DNA from: Streptomyces sp. NRRL F-5630
GTDB taxonomy: Bacteria > Actinomycetota > Actinomycetes > Streptomycetales > Streptomycetaceae
DNA length: 64,000 nucleotides
Reading direction: 5' to 3'
Assembly: GCF_000719475.1 (NCBI RefSeq)
Contig: NZ_JOGO01000031.1
Location: forward strand, 1 to 64,000
Below, piece after piece: positions 30,807 through 42,710 of this stretch (its first letter is position 1; each line of letters starts with the position of its first letter). The position numbers were made by a program, and so were the translations under genes. The notes beneath the pieces were generated by a model, which had not been told where the DNA came from, searched no databases, and saw only the letters and a program-made list of their open reading frames with translations.

Positions 30807-32036
30807 GTGAGCAGCGACCCGTGGGGCCGAGTCGACGAGACCGGGACCGTGTACGTGCGGACCGCCGAGGGTGAGCGGGAGGTCGGTTCCTGGCAGGCCG
30901 GTTCGCCCGCCGAGGCCCTCGCGTACTTCGAGCGCAAGTACGAGGGACTGGTCGTCGAGATCGGGCTGTTGGAGCGCCGTGTGCGGACGACGGACCTCTC
31001 GGCGAAGGACGCCCAGGCCGCCGTGGAGCACCTGCGCGCGCAGGTGCGCGGCGCGAACGCGGTGGGTGACCTTGACGCGCTCGACAAGCGGCTCGAAAAG
31101 CTCCTGTCGACGGTCGAGGAGCGCCAGGAGGTGCGGAAGGCCGAGCGCGCCAAGCAGAGCGAGGAGAGCCGCAAGGCCAAGGAGGAGCTGGTCGCCGAGG
31201 CCGAGCAGCTCGCCGAGAGCGAGCAGTGGCGGGTCGCCGGGGAGCGCCTGCGGGCCCTCGTGGACATCTGGAAGGGGCTGCCCCGGCTGGACCGCAAGTC
31301 CGACGACGAGCTGTGGCACCGCTTCTCGCACGCCCGCTCCGCGTTCTCCAAGCGGCGCAAGGCGCACTTCGCGGCGCTGGACGCGCAGCGCGAGGAGGCC
31401 CGCAAGGTCAAGGAGGGCCTGGTCGCCGAGGCGGAGTCGCTCTCGGGGTCGACCGAGTGGGGCCCGACGGCGGCGCGCTATCGCGAGCTGATGACGCGCT
31501 GGAAGGCGGCCGGGCGCGCGCAGCGCGAGGCGGAGGACGAGCTGTGGACCCGGTTCCGGGCCGCGCAGGACGTCTTCTTCTCGGCGCGCAACGAGCTCTT
31601 CGCCGAGCGTGACGTCGAGCAGGGCGAGAACCTCAAGCTCAAGGAGGCGCTCGCCGACGAGGCCGAGAAGCTGCTGCCGGTCAAGGACCTCAAGGCGGTC
31701 CGGGCCGCGTTCCGGGGCATCAACGAGCGCTGGGAGGCCATCGGGCACGTGCCGCGCGACGCGCGGCCGAAGGTCGAGGGCCGCCTGCACGCCGTGGAGC
31801 GGGCGATCCAGGAGGCCGAGGAGGCCGAGTGGCGCCGTACCAACCCCGAGGCGCGCGCCCGTGCCGCCGGTCTCACCGGTCAGTTGCAGGGGGCCGTCGA
31901 CAAGCTGCGCGCGCAGATCGCGCAGGCGGAGTCGGCCGGCAACACGGCGAAGGCCGCGAAGCTGCGGAGTGAGCTGGAGGGCCGCCAGGCCCTGCTCGAC
32001 CAGGCGCTGAAGGGCCTGGAGGAGTTCGGGGGCTGA
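30807..32036 (+). CDS. DUF349 domain coiled-coil protein
   Basis: 409 residues. After a short N-terminal segment, the protein is almost entirely charged helix, with DUF349 repeats recognisable by recurring W-x-A/G...LW-x-RF patterns (for example DDELWHRFSHARSAFSKRR and EDELWTRFRAAQDVFFSAR). Function is unknown; the family is thought to act as helical scaffolds. The GTG at 30807 has GGAGG five nt upstream. It converges on relA, from which it is separated by a perfect palindrome. The start is not at the beginning of the long open frame, which crosses the previous gene. Confidence 0.9.
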   Translation: MSSDPWGRVDETGTVYVRTAEGEREVGSWQAGSPAEALAYFERKYEGLVVEIGLLERRVRTTDLSAKDAQAAVEHLRAQVRGANAVGDLDALDKRLEKLLSTVEERQEVRKAERAKQSEESRKAKEELVAEAEQLAESEQWRVAGERLRALVDIWKGLPRLDRKSDDELWHRFSHARSAFSKRRKAHFAALDAQREEARKVKEGLVAEAESLSGSTEWGPTAARYRELMTRWKAAGRAQREAEDELWTRFRAAQDVFFSARNELFAERDVEQGENLKLKEALADEAEKLLPVKDLKAVRAAFRGINERWEAIGHVPRDARPKVEGRLHAVERAIQEAEEAEWRRTNPEARARAAGLTGQLQGAVDKLRAQIAQAESAGNTAKAAKLRSELEGRQALLDQALKGLEEFGG

Positions 32037-32050
32037 GCCCGCGTACGACA

Positions 32051-32092
32051 CGGGGAGGGGCCTGCCGGAACGTTCCGGCAGGCCCCTCCCCG
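32051..32092. terminator. Bidirectional terminator between DUF349 gene and relA
   Basis: A perfect 42-nt palindrome centred on AACGTT: CGGGGAGGGGCCTGCCGGAAC followed by its exact complement. It lies 14 nt after the plus-strand stop and 8 nt after the relA stop, so it serves both converging transcripts. Confidence 0.9.
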
Positions 32093-32100
32093 CATCCCCG

Positions 32101-34575
<2,475 letters not shown>

Positions 34576-34883
34576 GAGCGCTCCTCCTGTAGGCCCCTGG
34601 CGACCTGCCCGTGGGCGCGAGCGCGTGTGCGTGCGTCCCGGACGTGGTCCGGAGGCTGCCATCGTAGCGAGAGCCGGGCGCGCCGCCGCGCGTGCGGGCG
34701 ATTCGGCGGGCGGCACAGGGCCACTGCGCCGCTTGAGAGGGGAAACGTCCCTTTCGGGGGCTTTATTTCGCTTTCGCCACGGCTCCCATGGTTGATCGCC
34801 GAGGGGCCGTGGTCAAGCGGTGCGGCGGAGGGGCCGCCCCGCCGCGGCGGCGGACCGGCCCCTTTGTGTGTCGCGGGACCCGC
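34576..34883 (-). other. relA upstream region
   Basis: 308 nt between relA and apt with no gene. It contains the apt terminator hairpin (34829-34863) and, on the minus strand, a -10-like TACGAT (34664-34659) about 85 nt before the relA start without a convincing -35. The A/T-richer tract near 34760-34790 is notable for this genome and may belong to another relA promoter. Confidence 0.5.
34829..34863 (-). terminator. apt terminator
   Basis: AGGGGCCG (34829-34836) pairs with CGGCCCCT (34856-34863), enclosing a second self-complementary GCCGCCGCGGCGG tract. It lies 21 nt after the apt stop and would separate the secDF-apt transcript from relA. Confidence 0.6.
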
Positions 34884-35423
34884 TCAGACCTGGAGGAGCG
34901 CCTCCAGGGGCGCCCCTTCGAGCACGGGGGCGAGCCGCGCGCGCCCGTCGAGGAAGCCGAGCTCCATGAGCACGGCGACCCCGGCGACCTGTGCGCCGAC
35001 CCGGCGGATGAGGCCGAGGGACGCCTCGGCGGTGCCGCCGGTGGCGAGGACGTCGTCGATGACCATGACGCGGTCCTCGGGGCCGAGGTCCTCGGCGTGC
35101 ACCTCGATCTCGGCGGTGCCGTACTCCAGCTCGTAGCGCTGCGAGAGCGTGGCCCCCGGGAGCTTCCCGGCCTTGCGGACCGGCACGAAGCCGAGGCCCG
35201 CGCGGACGGCCGCGGGGGCGCCGAGGATGAAGCCGCGCGCCTCCAGGCCCACGACCTTCGTCGCGCCGTACTTCAGGCAGAGTCCGGCGAGCGCCTCGGT
35301 GAGGGCCGCGAAGGCGGTCGGATCGGCCAGGAGCGGGGTGATGTCCTTGAACACCACGCCCGGCTCCGGGTAGTCCGGGACGTCCCTGATACGGCTGCTC
35401 AGCAGCTCGCTGATGTCGGTCAT
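34884..35423 (-). CDS. apt: Adenine phosphoribosyltransferase
   Basis: Salvages adenine to AMP with PRPP. It has 179 residues with the PRPP loop VMVIDDVLATGGT and the flexible-loop segment ATLSQRYELEYGT. The ATG at 35423 overlaps the secF stop by 4 nt (ATGA). The secDF-apt-rel order is conserved in actinobacteria and links purine salvage to ppGpp metabolism only by neighbourhood. Confidence 0.96.
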   Translation of the reverse strand: MTDISELLSSRIRDVPDYPEPGVVFKDITPLLADPTAFAALTEALAGLCLKYGATKVVGLEARGFILGAPAAVRAGLGFVPVRKAGKLPGATLSQRYELEYGTAEIEVHAEDLGPEDRVMVIDDVLATGGTAEASLGLIRRVGAQVAGVAVLMELGFLDGRARLAPVLEGAPLEALLQV

Positions 35424-36541
35424 CGGCGCTTTCCGGTCGTCCGTCCGCCCCGGCCGTCACGGCCCTGGGCGGGGGCGCCGCCCCGCGCGGGGGCGACGAC
35501 CGGGGCGGCACCCGCGGTGGCCCCCTGCGGTCCGTCCCCCTCGCGCGGGCCGTCGCCGGCGGCTTCGCCCCGCTCCGCGGCGGCGCGCTTGGCGAGCACC
35601 CGCTTGGCGAGGGCCTTCATCTGCGGCTCGCGGCTCTTGAGGTCGGAGACCAGCGGGGTCGCGATGAAGATCGAGGAGTACGCGCCGGCCGCGAGGCCCA
35701 CGAACAGCGACAGGGAGATGTCGTTGAGCATCCCGGCGCCGAGGAAGCCGCCCCCGATGAAGAGCAGCCCGGCGACGGGGAGGAGCGCGACGACCGTGGT
35801 GTTGATCGAGCGCACCAGCGTGCTGTTGATGCTCAGGTTGGCGACTTCCGCGTAGGTCTGCTTCGTCTGCTTCGTGATGCCCTTCGACTGTTCCTTGAGG
35901 CTGTCGAAGACCACCACGGTGTCGTAGAGCGAGTACCCGAGGATCGTGAGCAGACCGATCACGGTGCCCGGGGTGACCTCGAAGCCGACGAGTGCGTAGA
36001 CCCCGACCGTGATGGTGATGTCGTGGATCAGGGCGACGAGGGCCGCGAGCGCCATGCGCCACTCGAAGGCGATCGCCAGGTAGACGACGACGAGCACCAT
36101 GAAGATGCCGAGGCCCGTCCACGCCTTGTTGGCGATCTGCTCGCCCCAGGAGGGGCCGACGAGGTCGGCGTTGATGTCCTCGGCCTTGACGTCGAGGTCC
36201 TGGGCGAGCTTGTTCCTGATCTCGTCGGACTTGCCGGTGTCGATGCCGCTGATCTGGACGCGCATCCCGCCGTTGCCGAGTTCCTGGACGATCGCGTCGT
36301 GACCGGACGCGTCCTCCGCGGACCGCTCGGCGGCGGCGGCCGAGACGCTCGTCTTCGGCGTCGTGAAGACGGCGCCGCCCTCGAACTCGATCCCCATGTG
36401 CAGGCCGCGCACCGAGAGCCCGACGATCGCGGTGATCGTGATCAGGATGGAGATGCCGTACCAGATCTTGCGCTTGCCGATGAAGTCGTAGCCGATTTCA
36501 CCGCGGACGAGCCGGGCGCCGAGAGTGCCGAGTCGCGACAT
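35420..36541 (-). CDS. secF: Protein translocase subunit SecF
   Basis: Partner of SecD in the RND-type complex that uses proton motive force to pull exported proteins out of SecYEG. It has 373 residues: one N-terminal transmembrane helix, a periplasmic-type P4 domain (about 55-145) and five further helices with the conserved SLYDTVVVFDSLKEQ segment. A hydrophilic Gly/Ala/Arg-rich tail of about 55 residues follows the last helix. The ATG at 36541 has AAGGAGG upstream and lies 1 nt from the secD stop. Confidence 0.96.
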   Translation of the reverse strand: MSRLGTLGARLVRGEIGYDFIGKRKIWYGISILITITAIVGLSVRGLHMGIEFEGGAVFTTPKTSVSAAAAERSAEDASGHDAIVQELGNGGMRVQISGIDTGKSDEIRNKLAQDLDVKAEDINADLVGPSWGEQIANKAWTGLGIFMVLVVVYLAIAFEWRMALAALVALIHDITITVGVYALVGFEVTPGTVIGLLTILGYSLYDTVVVFDSLKEQSKGITKQTKQTYAEVANLSINSTLVRSINTTVVALLPVAGLLFIGGGFLGAGMLNDISLSLFVGLAAGAYSSIFIATPLVSDLKSREPQMKALAKRVLAKRAAAERGEAAGDGPREGDGPQGATAGAAPVVAPARGGAPAQGRDGRGGRTTGKRR

Positions 36542-36542
36542 G

Positions 36543-38336
36543 TCACGCCTCCTTGGGGTGATCGGCGTGGACGCGAGGGGTGCGGGAGCGGCGCAGCGGC
36601 GGCTTGGCACCGAGCCGCTTGGGGTCGAACCCGGACCAGGGATGGCCCTGGCTGAAGAACTTCCTGCGGGCCAGGAGCGTCAGCAGCGGCTTCGTGAAGA
36701 GGAAGACCGTGACGACGTCGAGGAGCGTGGTGAGCCCCAGCGTGAAGGCGAAGCCCTGCACCTTGCCGACCGTGACCACGAAGAGCACCGCGGCGGCGAG
36801 GAAGGAGACGAAGTCGGAGACGAGGATGGTGCGGCGGGCGCGCGGCCAGCCGCGCTCGACGGCGGGCCGCAGACTGCGGCCCTCGCGCACCTCGTCCCTG
36901 ACGCGTTCGAAGAACACGATGAAGGAGTCCGCGGTGATACCGATCGCGACGATCGCCCCGCAGACGGCCGGGAGGTTGAGCGCGAAGCCGATGGCCGGGC
37001 CGAGCAGCGTCATGATCGTGTACGTGAGGATGCCGGAGACCACGAGGGACGCGATCGCGATGAGCGCGAGACCCCGGTAGTAGGCCACCAGGTAGATGAT
37101 GACGAGCGCGAGGCCGACGGCGCCCGCGATGAGCCCGGCGTGCAGCTGCTCACCGCCGAGGGCGGCGGTCACCGTGGTGACGGTCTCCTCGTGGAAGGTG
37201 AGCGGCAGGGCGCCGTAGGAGAGGACGTTGGCGAGGTCCTTCGCCGATTCCTGGCTGAAGCTGCCGGAGATCTCGGCGCTGCCGCCAAGACGCTCGCTGA
37301 CGCTGGGCGCGGAGACGACGTCGCCGTCGAGGACGATGGCGAACTGGTTCATCGGGGACTGCTGCTGCGCGAGCTTGCCCGTGATCGAGGAGAACTTCTT
37401 CTTGCCCTCCCCGTTGAACTTCATCTGCACGATCCACTGGTTGCGCTGCGTGTCGAGCACCGCGTCGGCCTTGGCGACGTTCTTGCCCTCGACCTCGGCC
37501 GGGCCGAGGAGGTACTTGGCCCACTGGCCGCCCTCGTTGCCGCAGGCGACCATCGAGGCGGTGGGCTTGACACCCGTGGTGGCCTTCACGCGCTGCGCCT
37601 TGTCGGAGCAGTCCAGGGAGCCGAAGAGCGCCGTCGTCTTGTCGTCGGGCGCGGTGGGGGCGCTGGGCGAGGGGCTCGCCTTGGCGTCGTCCTTCGTGTC
37701 GCTCTTGGTGTTCGCGGAGGGCGTGGAGTCCGCCTTGAGTGCCTGCGGGACGGCACGGCCCTGCGGGGAGGCGTCACCCGAACCGGCGGAGGCGCTGGAA
37801 CCGGCGCCCGGCGAGGCGGTGGAGCCGCCCGCGTCCGCGCTCGACTTCGGCGAGGGGCTGCTCTTGCCGGAAGGGCTCGACGACGCGGAGGGGCTCGGGC
37901 TCCCCGAGGGATCGGTGGCGGGGGTGCCCGCGGCGACCTGGAGAACCGGGCGGAAGTAGAGCTGGGCGGTCGTGCCGACCTGCTCCCTCGCCTGCTTCTC
38001 GTTGGTCCCGCGCGGGATGTTGACCACGATGTGGTCGTTGCCCTGGGTCTGGACCTCGGCCTCGGAGACACCGAGCCCGTTGACACGGCGGTTGATGATG
38101 TCGACCGCCGTGTCCATGTTGGTCTTGTTGACCGCGTTCTTCTGCCCCGGCTCGTTCTGGGCCTTGAGCGTGATGCTCGTACCGCCCGCGAGGTCGATGC
38201 CGAGGCGGGGCGTCGTGTGCCCGGAGAGGAACATCCCGCCCGTGAGCGCCACGAGGGCGACCAGGATCAGAGCGAGTGCGCGGCCAGGCTTGGACTGGCT
38301 GCTGCTGCGCCCTCTGCTCTTGTTAGGTGCTGCCAC
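36543..38336 (-). CDS. secD: Protein translocase subunit SecD with Ser/Pro/Ala-rich insertion
   Basis: 597 residues. The N-terminal transmembrane helix is followed by P1 beginning LGIDLAGGTSITL, the later P1 segments (FNGEGKKKFSSITGKLAQQ, FAIVLDGDVVSAP), and five C-terminal helices with AIGITADSFIVFFERVRDE. A low-complexity insertion rich in Ser, Pro, Ala, Lys and Asp (about 140-235) sits inside the extracytoplasmic domain, absent from E. coli SecD. The GTG at 38336 is chosen to match the basic MAAPNKSRGR-type start; it is 219 nt from yajC. Confidence 0.95.
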   Translation of the reverse strand: MAAPNKSRGRSSSQSKPGRALALILVALVALTGGMFLSGHTTPRLGIDLAGGTSITLKAQNEPGQKNAVNKTNMDTAVDIINRRVNGLGVSEAEVQTQGNDHIVVNIPRGTNEKQAREQVGTTAQLYFRPVLQVAAGTPATDPSGSPSPSASSSPSGKSSPSPKSSADAGGSTASPGAGSSASAGSGDASPQGRAVPQALKADSTPSANTKSDTKDDAKASPSPSAPTAPDDKTTALFGSLDCSDKAQRVKATTGVKPTASMVACGNEGGQWAKYLLGPAEVEGKNVAKADAVLDTQRNQWIVQMKFNGEGKKKFSSITGKLAQQQSPMNQFAIVLDGDVVSAPSVSERLGGSAEISGSFSQESAKDLANVLSYGALPLTFHEETVTTVTAALGGEQLHAGLIAGAVGLALVIIYLVAYYRGLALIAIASLVVSGILTYTIMTLLGPAIGFALNLPAVCGAIVAIGITADSFIVFFERVRDEVREGRSLRPAVERGWPRARRTILVSDFVSFLAAAVLFVVTVGKVQGFAFTLGLTTLLDVVTVFLFTKPLLTLLARRKFFSQGHPWSGFDPKRLGAKPPLRRSRTPRVHADHPKEA

Positions 38337-38555
38337 CTTCTCGTTTCTCCCTGTCCAACCGCCCCGCACGGTGTGAAGAACCGGCGGGGGCGGCCCTGAA
38401 GTGATGTGGGGAATCCGCGTCCGTCCGCCCACGACCGGGCAAGGCTGTCATGGTCGTCGGCGCCCGGGTGCCACCGTCCGCGCGGGGCCCGTGTGCCACG
38501 GCATGCCCCCGGGGCCACGCCGGACCGCTCGCCCGGCGCGGGCCTCGGTCCGTGC

Positions 38556-39020
38556 CTACTTGCCCTCGGCCTCGCTGTCGGCCTTCTTGGCGGCGGTGTC
38601 CTCGGCCTTGTCGGCGTGCGCCTCGGCGGGTGCGGAGTCCTTGGACAGGTCGATGCGCGCGTCCTCGTCCTCGCGCTCGGCCGCCTCGCCCTCGGTGAGC
38701 GAGGACGCGTCGTCGGGAACGACGCTGTCGAAGTCCTCACCGTCGTTGACGATGCGCTCCCACTCCTCGTCGCCGACGACCGAGCCGATGGCGTTCTTGG
38801 CGTAGCGGGCGTGGACGCCGGGCGCGACCTCCAGGAGCACGGTGTCCTCACCGATCTCCTTGACCAGCGCGTACATGCCGCCGATCGTGCGCACGCCGGA
38901 GCCGGGCTGCATCTCGTTCCGCATGTTCACAGCGGCCTGCTGCTTCTTCTTCGCGGAGCGGGTCATCAGGAACATGGCCCCGATGATGAGGACGAAGGGG
39001 AGGAGGGAGAGGGGAGACAC
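38556..39020 (-). CDS. yajC: Preprotein translocase accessory subunit YajC
   Basis: 154 residues. One N-terminal helix (LSLLPFVLIIGAMFLMT) and the basic stretch RSAKKKQQ are followed by the conserved GSGVRTIGGMYALVKEI fold, then an acidic tail of about 50 residues (Asp/Glu/Ala/Lys-rich) beyond the usual ~100-residue protein. The GTG at 39020 has AAGGA upstream. It is the first gene of yajC-secD-secF and the last after ruvCAB. Confidence 0.95.
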   Translation of the reverse strand: MSPLSLLPFVLIIGAMFLMTRSAKKKQQAAVNMRNEMQPGSGVRTIGGMYALVKEIGEDTVLLEVAPGVHARYAKNAIGSVVGDEEWERIVNDGEDFDSVVPDDASSLTEGEAAEREDEDARIDLSKDSAPAEAHADKAEDTAAKKADSEAEGK

Positions 39021-39226
39021 GGTGAGGATTCCTTAGCACGACCGCGCGATGCTGCGGCCTGTCGGGATCGGGGGGCACGCCGGCCACGAGGGACGGCATC
39101 GGCGGAGTCTAGGCGAGTCTCCGTCGTGGGAACAACGTTCAGCATCGCACCGTGGTTCCGGGTGTGGCCACACTCGTGCGGCGTGGACCGCTGTCTGGTG
39201 CGCCACGGCGTCGCGACTCGCGCGGC

Positions 39227-40297
39227 TCACGCCGGGAAGAGACCGGCTTGTCCCGGAGCGCCCTGGGGCGGGGCGAGCCCGAGGTGGGCCCACGCCGCGG
39301 GAGTGGCGACCCGGCCGCGCGGAGTGCGGGCGAGCAGCCCCTCGCGCACCAGGAAGGGCTCGGCCACCTCCTCCACCGTCTCACGTTCCTCGCCGACGGC
39401 GACAGAGAGAGTGGAAAGCCCCACAGGCCCGCCGGAGAAGAGCTTGAGCAGCGCTTCGAGCACGGCGCGGTCGAGACGGTCGAGCCCGCGCGCGTCGACC
39501 TCGTACACACCGAGGGCCGCCGAAGCGATGTCCTCGGTGATGTGCCCGTCCGCCTTGACCTGCGCGTAGTCGCGCACGCGGCGCAGGAGCCGGTTGGCGA
39601 TACGGGGCGTGCCGCGCGAGCGCCCGGCGATCTCGGCGGCGCCCGCCGCGTCGATCGCGACGTCGAGGAGTCGCGCCGAGCGATGGATCACGCGTTCCAG
39701 CTCGGCCGGCGTGTAGAACTCCATGTGGGCGGTGAAGCCGAAGCGGTCGCGCAGCGGCGGGGGCAGGAGCCCGGCCCTGGTGGTGGCGCCGACCAGGGTG
39801 AAGGGCGGGAGTTCCAGCGGAATGGCGGTGGCCCCGGGGCCCTTGCCGACGATGACGTCGACGCGGAAGTCCTCCATCGCCATGTACAGCATCTCCTCGG
39901 CGGGCCGGGACATGCGGTGGATCTCGTCGAGGAAGAGGACCTCGCCCTCCTGGAGCGAGGAGAGGATCGCCGCGAGATCGCCCGCGTGCTGGATCGCGGG
40001 TCCCGACGTGATGCGGATCGGGGCGGCCATCTCGGCGGCGATGATCATGGAGAGGGTCGTCTTGCCGAGCCCGGGGGCCCCGCTGAGCAGGACGTGGTCG
40101 GCGGTGGCGCCGCGTGCGCGGGCGGCCTTGAGGACGAGGTCGAGTTGCTCGCGCACCTTCTCCTGGCCGATGAACTCGTCCAGGTCCCTGGGCCGCAGGG
40201 CCGCCTCGACGGCGGTGTCCTCGGTGTCGGCCCCGGCGTCGACGAGCCGGGGGTCGGCGCCGACGGCGCTGTCCGGTGTCTCGTCGTCCCAGTTCAC
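39227..40297 (-). CDS. ruvB: Holliday junction branch-migration helicase RuvB
   Basis: AAA+ motor of the RuvAB complex. It has 356 residues with Walker [10 protein letters not shown], Walker B LFLDEIHR, the sensor region [19 protein letters not shown] and a C-terminal winged helix. The GTG at 40297 overlaps the stop of a small repeat-containing ORF by 4 nt. It belongs to the ruvC-ruvA-ruvB operon. Confidence 0.97.
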   Translation of the reverse strand: MNWDDETPDSAVGADPRLVDAGADTEDTAVEAALRPRDLDEFIGQEKVREQLDLVLKAARARGATADHVLLSGAPGLGKTTLSMIIAAEMAAPIRITSGPAIQHAGDLAAILSSLQEGEVLFLDEIHRMSRPAEEMLYMAMEDFRVDVIVGKGPGATAIPLELPPFTLVGATTRAGLLPPPLRDRFGFTAHMEFYTPAELERVIHRSARLLDVAIDAAGAAEIAGRSRGTPRIANRLLRRVRDYAQVKADGHITEDIASAALGVYEVDARGLDRLDRAVLEALLKLFSGGPVGLSTLSVAVGEERETVEEVAEPFLVREGLLARTPRGRVATPAAWAHLGLAPPQGAPGQAGLFPA

Positions 40298-40509
40298 GGT
40301 GGCCTCTGTTTCTCTCGTCGGTACGCGCGTGCTGCGCTTCGGTCGGCGCGTGCCCGGCCTCGGTCGGGGACGTGTCCCGCCTCGGTCGGGACGTTTCCCA
40401 CCTCGGTCGGGGTGGGAGGCGCCTCGGTCATTGTGCGACCCGCTTCGGTCGGCGTCCGACGCGTCTCGGTCCGTGTGCGAGCCGCGTCGGCCGGGGTGCG
40501 GAGCAGCAC
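40294..40509 (-). CDS. Possible small heptad-repeat ORF between ruvA and ruvB
   Basis: A 71-codon frame starting GTG and ending in a 4-nt overlap with the ruvB start. Residues about 14-48 are degenerate seven-residue repeats ([28 protein letters not shown]), the translation of the 21-bp tandem repeat listed separately. The upstream site (CGGAG directly before GTG) is weak, and no homologue is known to me. It may only be an open frame preserved by a repeat of codon length; its coupling to ruvB is the main reason to list it. Confidence 0.3.
   Translation of the reverse strand: MLLRTPADAARTRTETRRTPTEAGRTMTEAPPTPTEVGNVPTEAGHVPDRGRARADRSAARAYRREKQRPP
40339..40507 (-). repeat. Degenerate 21-bp tandem repeat between ruvA and ruvB
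   Basis: The core TCGGTC recurs at 40339, 40360, 40382, 40403, 40424, 40445 and 40466, with a TCGGCC variant at 40487. Spacings are 21, 22, 21, 21, 21, 21, 21: eight units. It fills most of the 235-nt ruvA-ruvB gap. The single 22-bp step breaks the peptide repeat near the ruvB side. Confidence 0.8.
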
Positions 40510-40532
40510 GCTCCGCGTGCTTCAGCGGGGCG

Positions 40533-41153
40533 TCATGTGGTGCGGTTGAGCGTCTGCAGGGCCGCGCGCAGGAGCGGGCCGATCTCGGGGACGCCCTCCT
40601 GGGCCTCGGCCTGGGGGGTGACCGCTTCGACGGCCTCCTCGGCCTCGCGCGGCTGGTAGCCGAGCCCGACGAGCGCGGTGTGCAGTTGTTCGGTCCAGGG
40701 GGGCGGCCCGGCCGCGGCGCGGCGCTGGGCTCCGAGCGTGCCCGTGCCGAGCGGCTGCCCGAGGCGGTCCTTCAGTTCGAGGATGAGTTTCTGGGCGCCC
40801 TTCTTGCCGATGCCGGGCACGGCGGTGAGGGCCTTCTCGTCAGCGGTGGAGACGGCCAGGCGCAGCGCGTCGGGCGAGAGCGTGGCGAGCATCGCCTGGG
40901 CGAGCCTGGGGCCCACGCCGCTGGCGGTCTGGAGGAGCTCGAAGGTCTGCCGCTCGTCGTCGTCGGCGAAGCCGTAGAGCGTGAGGGAGTCCTCGCGCAC
41001 GACGAGCGAGGTGGCGATCCGGGCCTGCTCGCCGATCCGCAGCGTCGAGAGCGTGTGCGGGGTGCACTGCACGGCCATCCCGATCCCGCCGACCTCGACG
41101 ACGGCGCTCGTGGGGCCGAGGGCCGCGACGGGCCCGCTGACGAAGGCGATCAC
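40533..41153 (-). CDS. ruvA: Holliday junction branch-migration protein RuvA
   Basis: Tetrameric junction-binding scaffold for RuvB, 206 residues. The N-terminal OB domain starts IAFVSGPVA, two helix-hairpin-helix units follow ([32 protein letters not shown]), and a flexible linker leads to domain III (about 155-205), which contacts RuvB. The GTG at 41153 gives the family N-terminus with GAGG 9 nt upstream. It lies 52 nt after ruvC. Confidence 0.96.
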   Translation of the reverse strand: MIAFVSGPVAALGPTSAVVEVGGIGMAVQCTPHTLSTLRIGEQARIATSLVVREDSLTLYGFADDDERQTFELLQTASGVGPRLAQAMLATLSPDALRLAVSTADEKALTAVPGIGKKGAQKLILELKDRLGQPLGTGTLGAQRRAAAGPPPWTEQLHTALVGLGYQPREAEEAVEAVTPQAEAQEGVPEIGPLLRAALQTLNRTT

Positions 41154-41205
41154 CGGGCGGCCTCGCAAGGCGCCGCGGGCCGCGCACCGCCGGGACGTGG
41201 GGAGT

Positions 41206-41760
41206 TCATCGCACGACCTTTCGTACGGGGGGCACGGCGCGGGCGGCGGAGCGGGCCCGTTCGTGCGCCTCCTGGAGCCTGTTCTTGGTGGGAGCACGCC
41301 AGATGTGGCAGATGGCGAGCGCGAGGGCGTCGGCCGCGTCGGCGGGCTTGGGAGGCTCGGCGAGCCGCAGGATGCGGGTCACCATCGCGCCGACCTGCGC
41401 CTTGTCGGCGCGCCCGCTGCCCGTGACGGCCGCCTTGACCTCGCTCGGCGTGTGCAGCGCGACGGGCAGGCCGCGCCGCGCGGCGCACAGCATCGCGACG
41501 GCACTGGCCTGCGCGGTGCCCATCACGGTGCGCACGTTGTGCTGGCTGAAGACCCGCTCGACGGCCACGTACTCGGGCCGGTGCGTGTCGAGCCACTCCT
41601 CGATCCCGGCTTCGACGGCGAGCAGCCGGCGCGGCAACTCCGCGTCGGCCGGGGTGCGTACGACACCGACGGCGACCAACGTCAGCGGTCTTCCCGGCAC
41701 TCCGTCCACGACGCCGACCCCGCAGCGGGTCAGCCCCGGGTCCACCCCGAGCACGCGCAC
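41206..41760 (-). CDS. ruvC: Crossover junction endodeoxyribonuclease RuvC
   Basis: Resolves Holliday junctions made mobile by RuvAB. It has 184 residues with the RNase H-like acidic set in place: [12 protein letters not shown] (first Asp), [11 protein letters not shown] (Glu), and [14 protein letters not shown] (last Asp pair). A basic tail follows. The GTG at 41760 gives the standard start MRVLGVDPG, preferred over an upstream frame from 41796. Confidence 0.96.
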   Translation of the reverse strand: MRVLGVDPGLTRCGVGVVDGVPGRPLTLVAVGVVRTPADAELPRRLLAVEAGIEEWLDTHRPEYVAVERVFSQHNVRTVMGTAQASAVAMLCAARRGLPVALHTPSEVKAAVTGSGRADKAQVGAMVTRILRLAEPPKPADAADALALAICHIWRAPTKNRLQEAHERARSAARAVPPVRKVVR

Positions 41761-41909
41761 CGCACCACCCCCTCGCTCGCCGGTCCGAACGGCCATCTCC
41801 CGTGCGGGGCACGTTACTGGCCGCCACCGACACTAGCCGCCCGCAACGAATCGGCGCGGGCCCGGGGCGTGTCGCCCCCGGCCCGCGCCGTGCGCGCCTC
41901 GTACGCCGC

Positions 41910-42662
41910 TCAGGCGTCGACCTTCTCCATGACCTCGTCGGAGACGTCGAAGTTGGCGAAGACGTTCTGCACGTCGTCGCTGTCCTCCAGCGCGTCGATG
42001 AGCTTGAAGATCTTGCGGGCGCCCTCCTCGTCGAGCTCGACCTGCATGGTCGGGACGAAGTTGGCGTCGGCCGAGTCGTAGTCGATGCCGGCCTCCTGGA
42101 GCGCGGTGCGCACCGCGACCAGGTCGGTGGCCTCGCTCAGCACCTCGAAGCTGTCGCCGAGGTCGTTGACCTCCTCGGCGCCCGCGTCGAGCACCGCGCC
42201 GAGCACGTCGTCCTCGCTCAGCTCACCCTTCGGGACGACGACGACGCCCTTGCGGTGGAAGAGGTAGGAGACGGAGCCCGGGTCGGCCATCGAGCCGCCG
42301 TTGCGGGTCATCGCGACGCGCACGTCGGAGGCGGCGCGGTTGCGGTTGTCGGTGAGGCACTCGATGAGCACCGCGACACCGTTGGGGCCGTACCCCTCGT
42401 ACATGATCGTCTCGTAGTCGGCGCCACCGGCTTCGAGCCCGGCGCCGCGCTTCACGGCGGAGTCGATGTTCTTGTTGGGGACCGACTGCTTCTTCGCCTT
42501 CTGCACGGCGTCGAAGAGCGTCGGGTTGCCCTCCAGGTCCGCGCCGCCCATGCGCGCCGCGACCTCGATGTTCTTGATGAGCTTTGCGAAGAGCTTGCCG
42601 CGCTTGGCGTCGATCACGGCCTTCTTGTGCTTCGTCGTCGCCCATTTAGAGTGGCCGGACAT
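41910..42662 (-). CDS. yebC: YebC/PmpR family protein
   Basis: 250 residues starting with the family hallmark [21 protein letters not shown], then three domains of the TACO1/YebC fold. The family has been described both as transcription factors and, more recently, as ribosome-associated factors that relieve proline-stretch stalling. The second role would complement efp in this Pro-rich proteome; the sequence alone does not decide. It lies between pdxT and ruvC, the usual actinobacterial arrangement. Confidence 0.95.
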   Translation of the reverse strand: MSGHSKWATTKHKKAVIDAKRGKLFAKLIKNIEVAARMGGADLEGNPTLFDAVQKAKKQSVPNKNIDSAVKRGAGLEAGGADYETIMYEGYGPNGVAVLIECLTDNRNRAASDVRVAMTRNGGSMADPGSVSYLFHRKGVVVVPKGELSEDDVLGAVLDAGAEEVNDLGDSFEVLSEATDLVAVRTALQEAGIDYDSADANFVPTMQVELDEEGARKIFKLIDALEDSDDVQNVFANFDVSDEVMEKVDA

Positions 42663-42710
42663 CTGCCTGTCTCCTTCGCGTTACCCATCTACCTACGAAC
42701 CCCAGAGATC

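Noticed and set aside
36543..38555. Possible separate genes in the SecD insertion or the yajC-secD gap
   Set aside because: The frame runs through without interruption and flanking parts are clear SecD; the 219-nt gap has no ribosome site plus coding pattern.
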